34,747 bases of DNA from Richelia sp. CSU_2_1 (GTDB lineage Bacteria; Cyanobacteriota; Cyanobacteriia; Cyanobacteriales; Microcoleaceae), in contig JAAUPF010000060.1 in NCBI GenBank assembly GCA_012034575.1, positions 1 to 34,747 on the forward strand, given 5' to 3'. The notes below the pieces were generated by a model. That model did not search any database and was not told where the DNA came from. It was given only the letters and a program-made list of their open reading frames with translations. Positions 33,060 through 34,747 of this stretch are shown in pieces; position 1 is the first letter of the stretch; every line of letters begins with the position of its first letter. The position numbers were made by a program, and so were the translations under genes.

Positions 33060-34592
33060 ATGAAACCGGATTACCTAATTGTTGGCAGTGGTTTATCAGC
33101 TTTGGTATTTGGTGCTTTGATGGCAAATTCTGGCAAAATCGTGCAAGTTTTGGAAGCGCACGAACATCCAGGAGGTTTTGGCCACACGTTTACAATGGCT
33201 AAAAAATACAAGTTTAACGCTCAATTTCACTATGTTTGGGATTGCGGTGAAGGACAAACAGTGAATCGGGTACTTAAAAAATTGGGATTGGATCGAGAAG
33301 TGACTTTTGAGCGGTACGATCCGGATGGTTTTGACCACATGCGAATGCCGGGATATGCGTTAGATATTCCTTCGGAACCTGAAGAACTGATCCGCCGATT
33401 GTCGTTGCTATTTCCTGAAAGTAGCGATCGCATTCGGGGATTCATCAACGAAGTCGAAACAACTGGCGAAGGCATGAAAAAACTCGCTCCTCCAGTGAAG
33501 CCGATCGAACTAATAAAACACGCAAGTGAAGTATTTTGTACCGCCCAATATCTCAACAGTACCCTTCAGGATGTCTTCGATAAATTTCAGCTTCCGCAAG
33601 CCACACAAACTTTATTAGCCTTGCAATGGCCGGATTTTTTACTGCCTCCAAATCAACTTTCTTTCTATGCTTGGGTGGCATTATTCAGGGGCTATCAAGC
33701 AGGAGCATTTTATCCCACCCAGCAGTTTGAAAAAGTTATCGATTCGTTAGTAAGAACGATCGAATCTCGCGGCGGACAGGTACTGCTAAACCATGAAGTC
33801 ATCAATTTTCGAGTGACAAATAAAACAGTTACCGGAGTTGAGGCGATCGATCTGGAAACTTATCAAACCCATGAATTTACAGGTGAAACTGTAATTTGCA
33901 ACCTCGACCCGAAAAAAGCAGCCAAAATTATGGGTGAGGAAAAGTTCTCGAAAGCAATTCGCAAAAAACTCAACTACGAGTATTCTGCATCGAATTACAT
34001 GGCTTATTGCGCCGTCAAAGATATCGACCTCCGAGACTACGGATTTGGCAAGTGGAACGTGTTTCATTCAGGACATGATAATCTGAATGAAGCCTTTGCT
34101 CAAATGTACGATCGACACGATTATTCTAATCCAAGTTTTGCCATTACCACACCCACTTTGCTGACAGAAGAGAGTCGGGATTGCCCGGAAGACTGCCAAA
34201 TAATCGAATTTTTGACTGTTGCCAATTACAACTATTTTAAGCCATTGCTTGAGGGCGATCGTAAAGCTTACAATCAGAAAAAACAAGAAATTTTCGACGC
34301 CATTGTAGATGTCGTGGAAAAACACTACGTGCCGAATTTGAGAAAGCACATGGTATTCCACATTACAGGCAGCCCGACGACGAACGAACGCTTTTGCTGG
34401 TGCCCTGACGGCAATTCCTACGGTTCCAGTTTGACACCGCGCAACATGGGTTTAGGAAGGTTAAATCATGAAACATCCCTCAACCATTTCTATTTCTGCA
34501 ATGCCTCATCCGGCTATCCGGGATTTGCACCGACATTCTGGACTGGAGCACTGCTTTATCAACGATTATCGGGCGATGTAATTTTAGGTTAG
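33060..34592 (+). CDS. FAD-dependent oxidoreductase, carotenoid isomerase/phytoene desaturase-like
   Basis: A 510-residue flavoprotein. The N-terminus has the dinucleotide-binding fold (YLIVGSGLSALVFGALMANS, then VLEAHEHPGGFGHTF), the signature of the CrtI/CrtISO/retinol saturase group. The end, SSGYPGFAPTFWTGALLYQR, closes the FAD site. Between them is the substrate-binding region (LLPPNQLSFYAWVALFRGYQ, AGAFYPTQQFEKVIDSLVRT). Characterised relatives isomerise or desaturate carotenoids or saturate retinoids; which reaction applies here is unknown. The start at 33060 is set by GGAGG 9 bp upstream; an earlier in-frame codon (33009) adds 17 unlikely residues. It is a single gene, followed by dispersed repeats. 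No other carotenoid genes are in view. Confidence 0.88.
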   Translation: MKPDYLIVGSGLSALVFGALMANSGKIVQVLEAHEHPGGFGHTFTMAKKYKFNAQFHYVWDCGEGQTVNRVLKKLGLDREVTFERYDPDGFDHMRMPGYALDIPSEPEELIRRLSLLFPESSDRIRGFINEVETTGEGMKKLAPPVKPIELIKHASEVFCTAQYLNSTLQDVFDKFQLPQATQTLLALQWPDFLLPPNQLSFYAWVALFRGYQAGAFYPTQQFEKVIDSLVRTIESRGGQVLLNHEVINFRVTNKTVTGVEAIDLETYQTHEFTGETVICNLDPKKAAKIMGEEKFSKAIRKKLNYEYSASNYMAYCAVKDIDLRDYGFGKWNVFHSGHDNLNEAFAQMYDRHDYSNPSFAITTPTLLTEESRDCPEDCQIIEFLTVANYNYFKPLLEGDRKAYNQKKQEIFDAIVDVVEKHYVPNLRKHMVFHITGSPTTNERFCWCPDGNSYGSSLTPRNMGLGRLNHETSLNHFYFCNASSGYPGFAPTFWTGALLYQRLSGDVILG

Positions 34593-34634
34593 GTAGCGAC
34601 TAATACCTGTTTTGTTAACTTCCCATCAGATTTA

Positions 34635-34747
34635 GATCCCCCTAAACTCCCCCTTAAGAAGGGGACTTTGAGAGGACTTAGACTCCCCCTAAATCCCCTT
34701 AAAGGGGGACTTTGAGAGAATTTAGATCCCCCTAAATCCCCCTTAAG
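34635..34747. repeat. GATCCCCCTAAATCCCCCTT tandem hairpin repeat
   Basis: Units start at 34635, 34681 and 34725 (periods 46 and 44 bp). Each has CCCCTTAA followed by AAGGGG-type arms that can form a hairpin, then GACTTTGAGAG. The third unit is cut by the window end. This is a dispersed repeat type common in filamentous cyanobacteria. It lies 42 bp after the oxidoreductase stop. Confidence 0.85.

Overview
The window looks like chromosomal DNA from a filamentous, non-heterocystous cyanobacterium (Oscillatoria/Microcoleus type); the genus is inferred. GCGATCGC-type palindromes (HIP1) occur throughout. Intergenic DNA is crowded with 7-bp tandem repeats of the STRR class. The gene content is typically cyanobacterial: SasA of the Kai clock, the Rubisco assembly chaperone Raf1, the phylloquinone methyltransferase MenG, XisH/XisI and large hybrid histidine kinases. 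No rRNA, clear tRNA, CRISPR array or intact transposase gene was found.

Layout. 1-3254: a family 4 glycosyltransferase and a DUF2079 multi-pass membrane protein, both minus strand. 3518-4753: sasA on plus, with three 13-bp direct repeats upstream. 4949-5329: a decayed vapBC-like pair in which the PIN toxin has lost its middle. 5500-10089: raf1 on minus, then a REC-GAF response regulator, menG and a DUF445 membrane protein on plus, separated by STRR tracts that run directly into the start codons. 10107-14282 (minus): a small kinase-like protein, a membrane histidine kinase and a lipoprotein substrate-binding protein with no transporter genes nearby. 14956-20750 (plus): a small acidic secreted protein, then a 1737-residue TPR/STAND NTPase/14xWD40 protein. 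20854-22534: a 46-residue minus-strand ORF, an AlkB-type dioxygenase, a relic resembling an IS605/TnpB right end, and xisH-xisI. The conserved end of XisI lies in the -1 frame behind a G GGT TTT heptamer. 22958-31159 (minus): two very large hybrid kinases sharing a near-duplicate kinase-receiver end. 31476-32576 (minus): an intact RelE-like toxin-antitoxin pair and an unknown protein. 33060-34592 (plus): a CrtISO/phytoene-desaturase-like FAD oxidoreductase.

The region is dominated by signalling (six proteins with kinase or receiver domains, the STAND-WD40 protein and the kinase-like protein) mixed with photosynthetic housekeeping genes (raf1, menG). No complete new multi-gene system could be established. 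The best leads are the STAND-TPR-WD40 protein with its secreted neighbour, the orphan substrate-binding protein beside a sensor kinase, the possible frameshift in xisI, and several families of palindromic repeats, one of which supplies a stop codon to a kinase gene.
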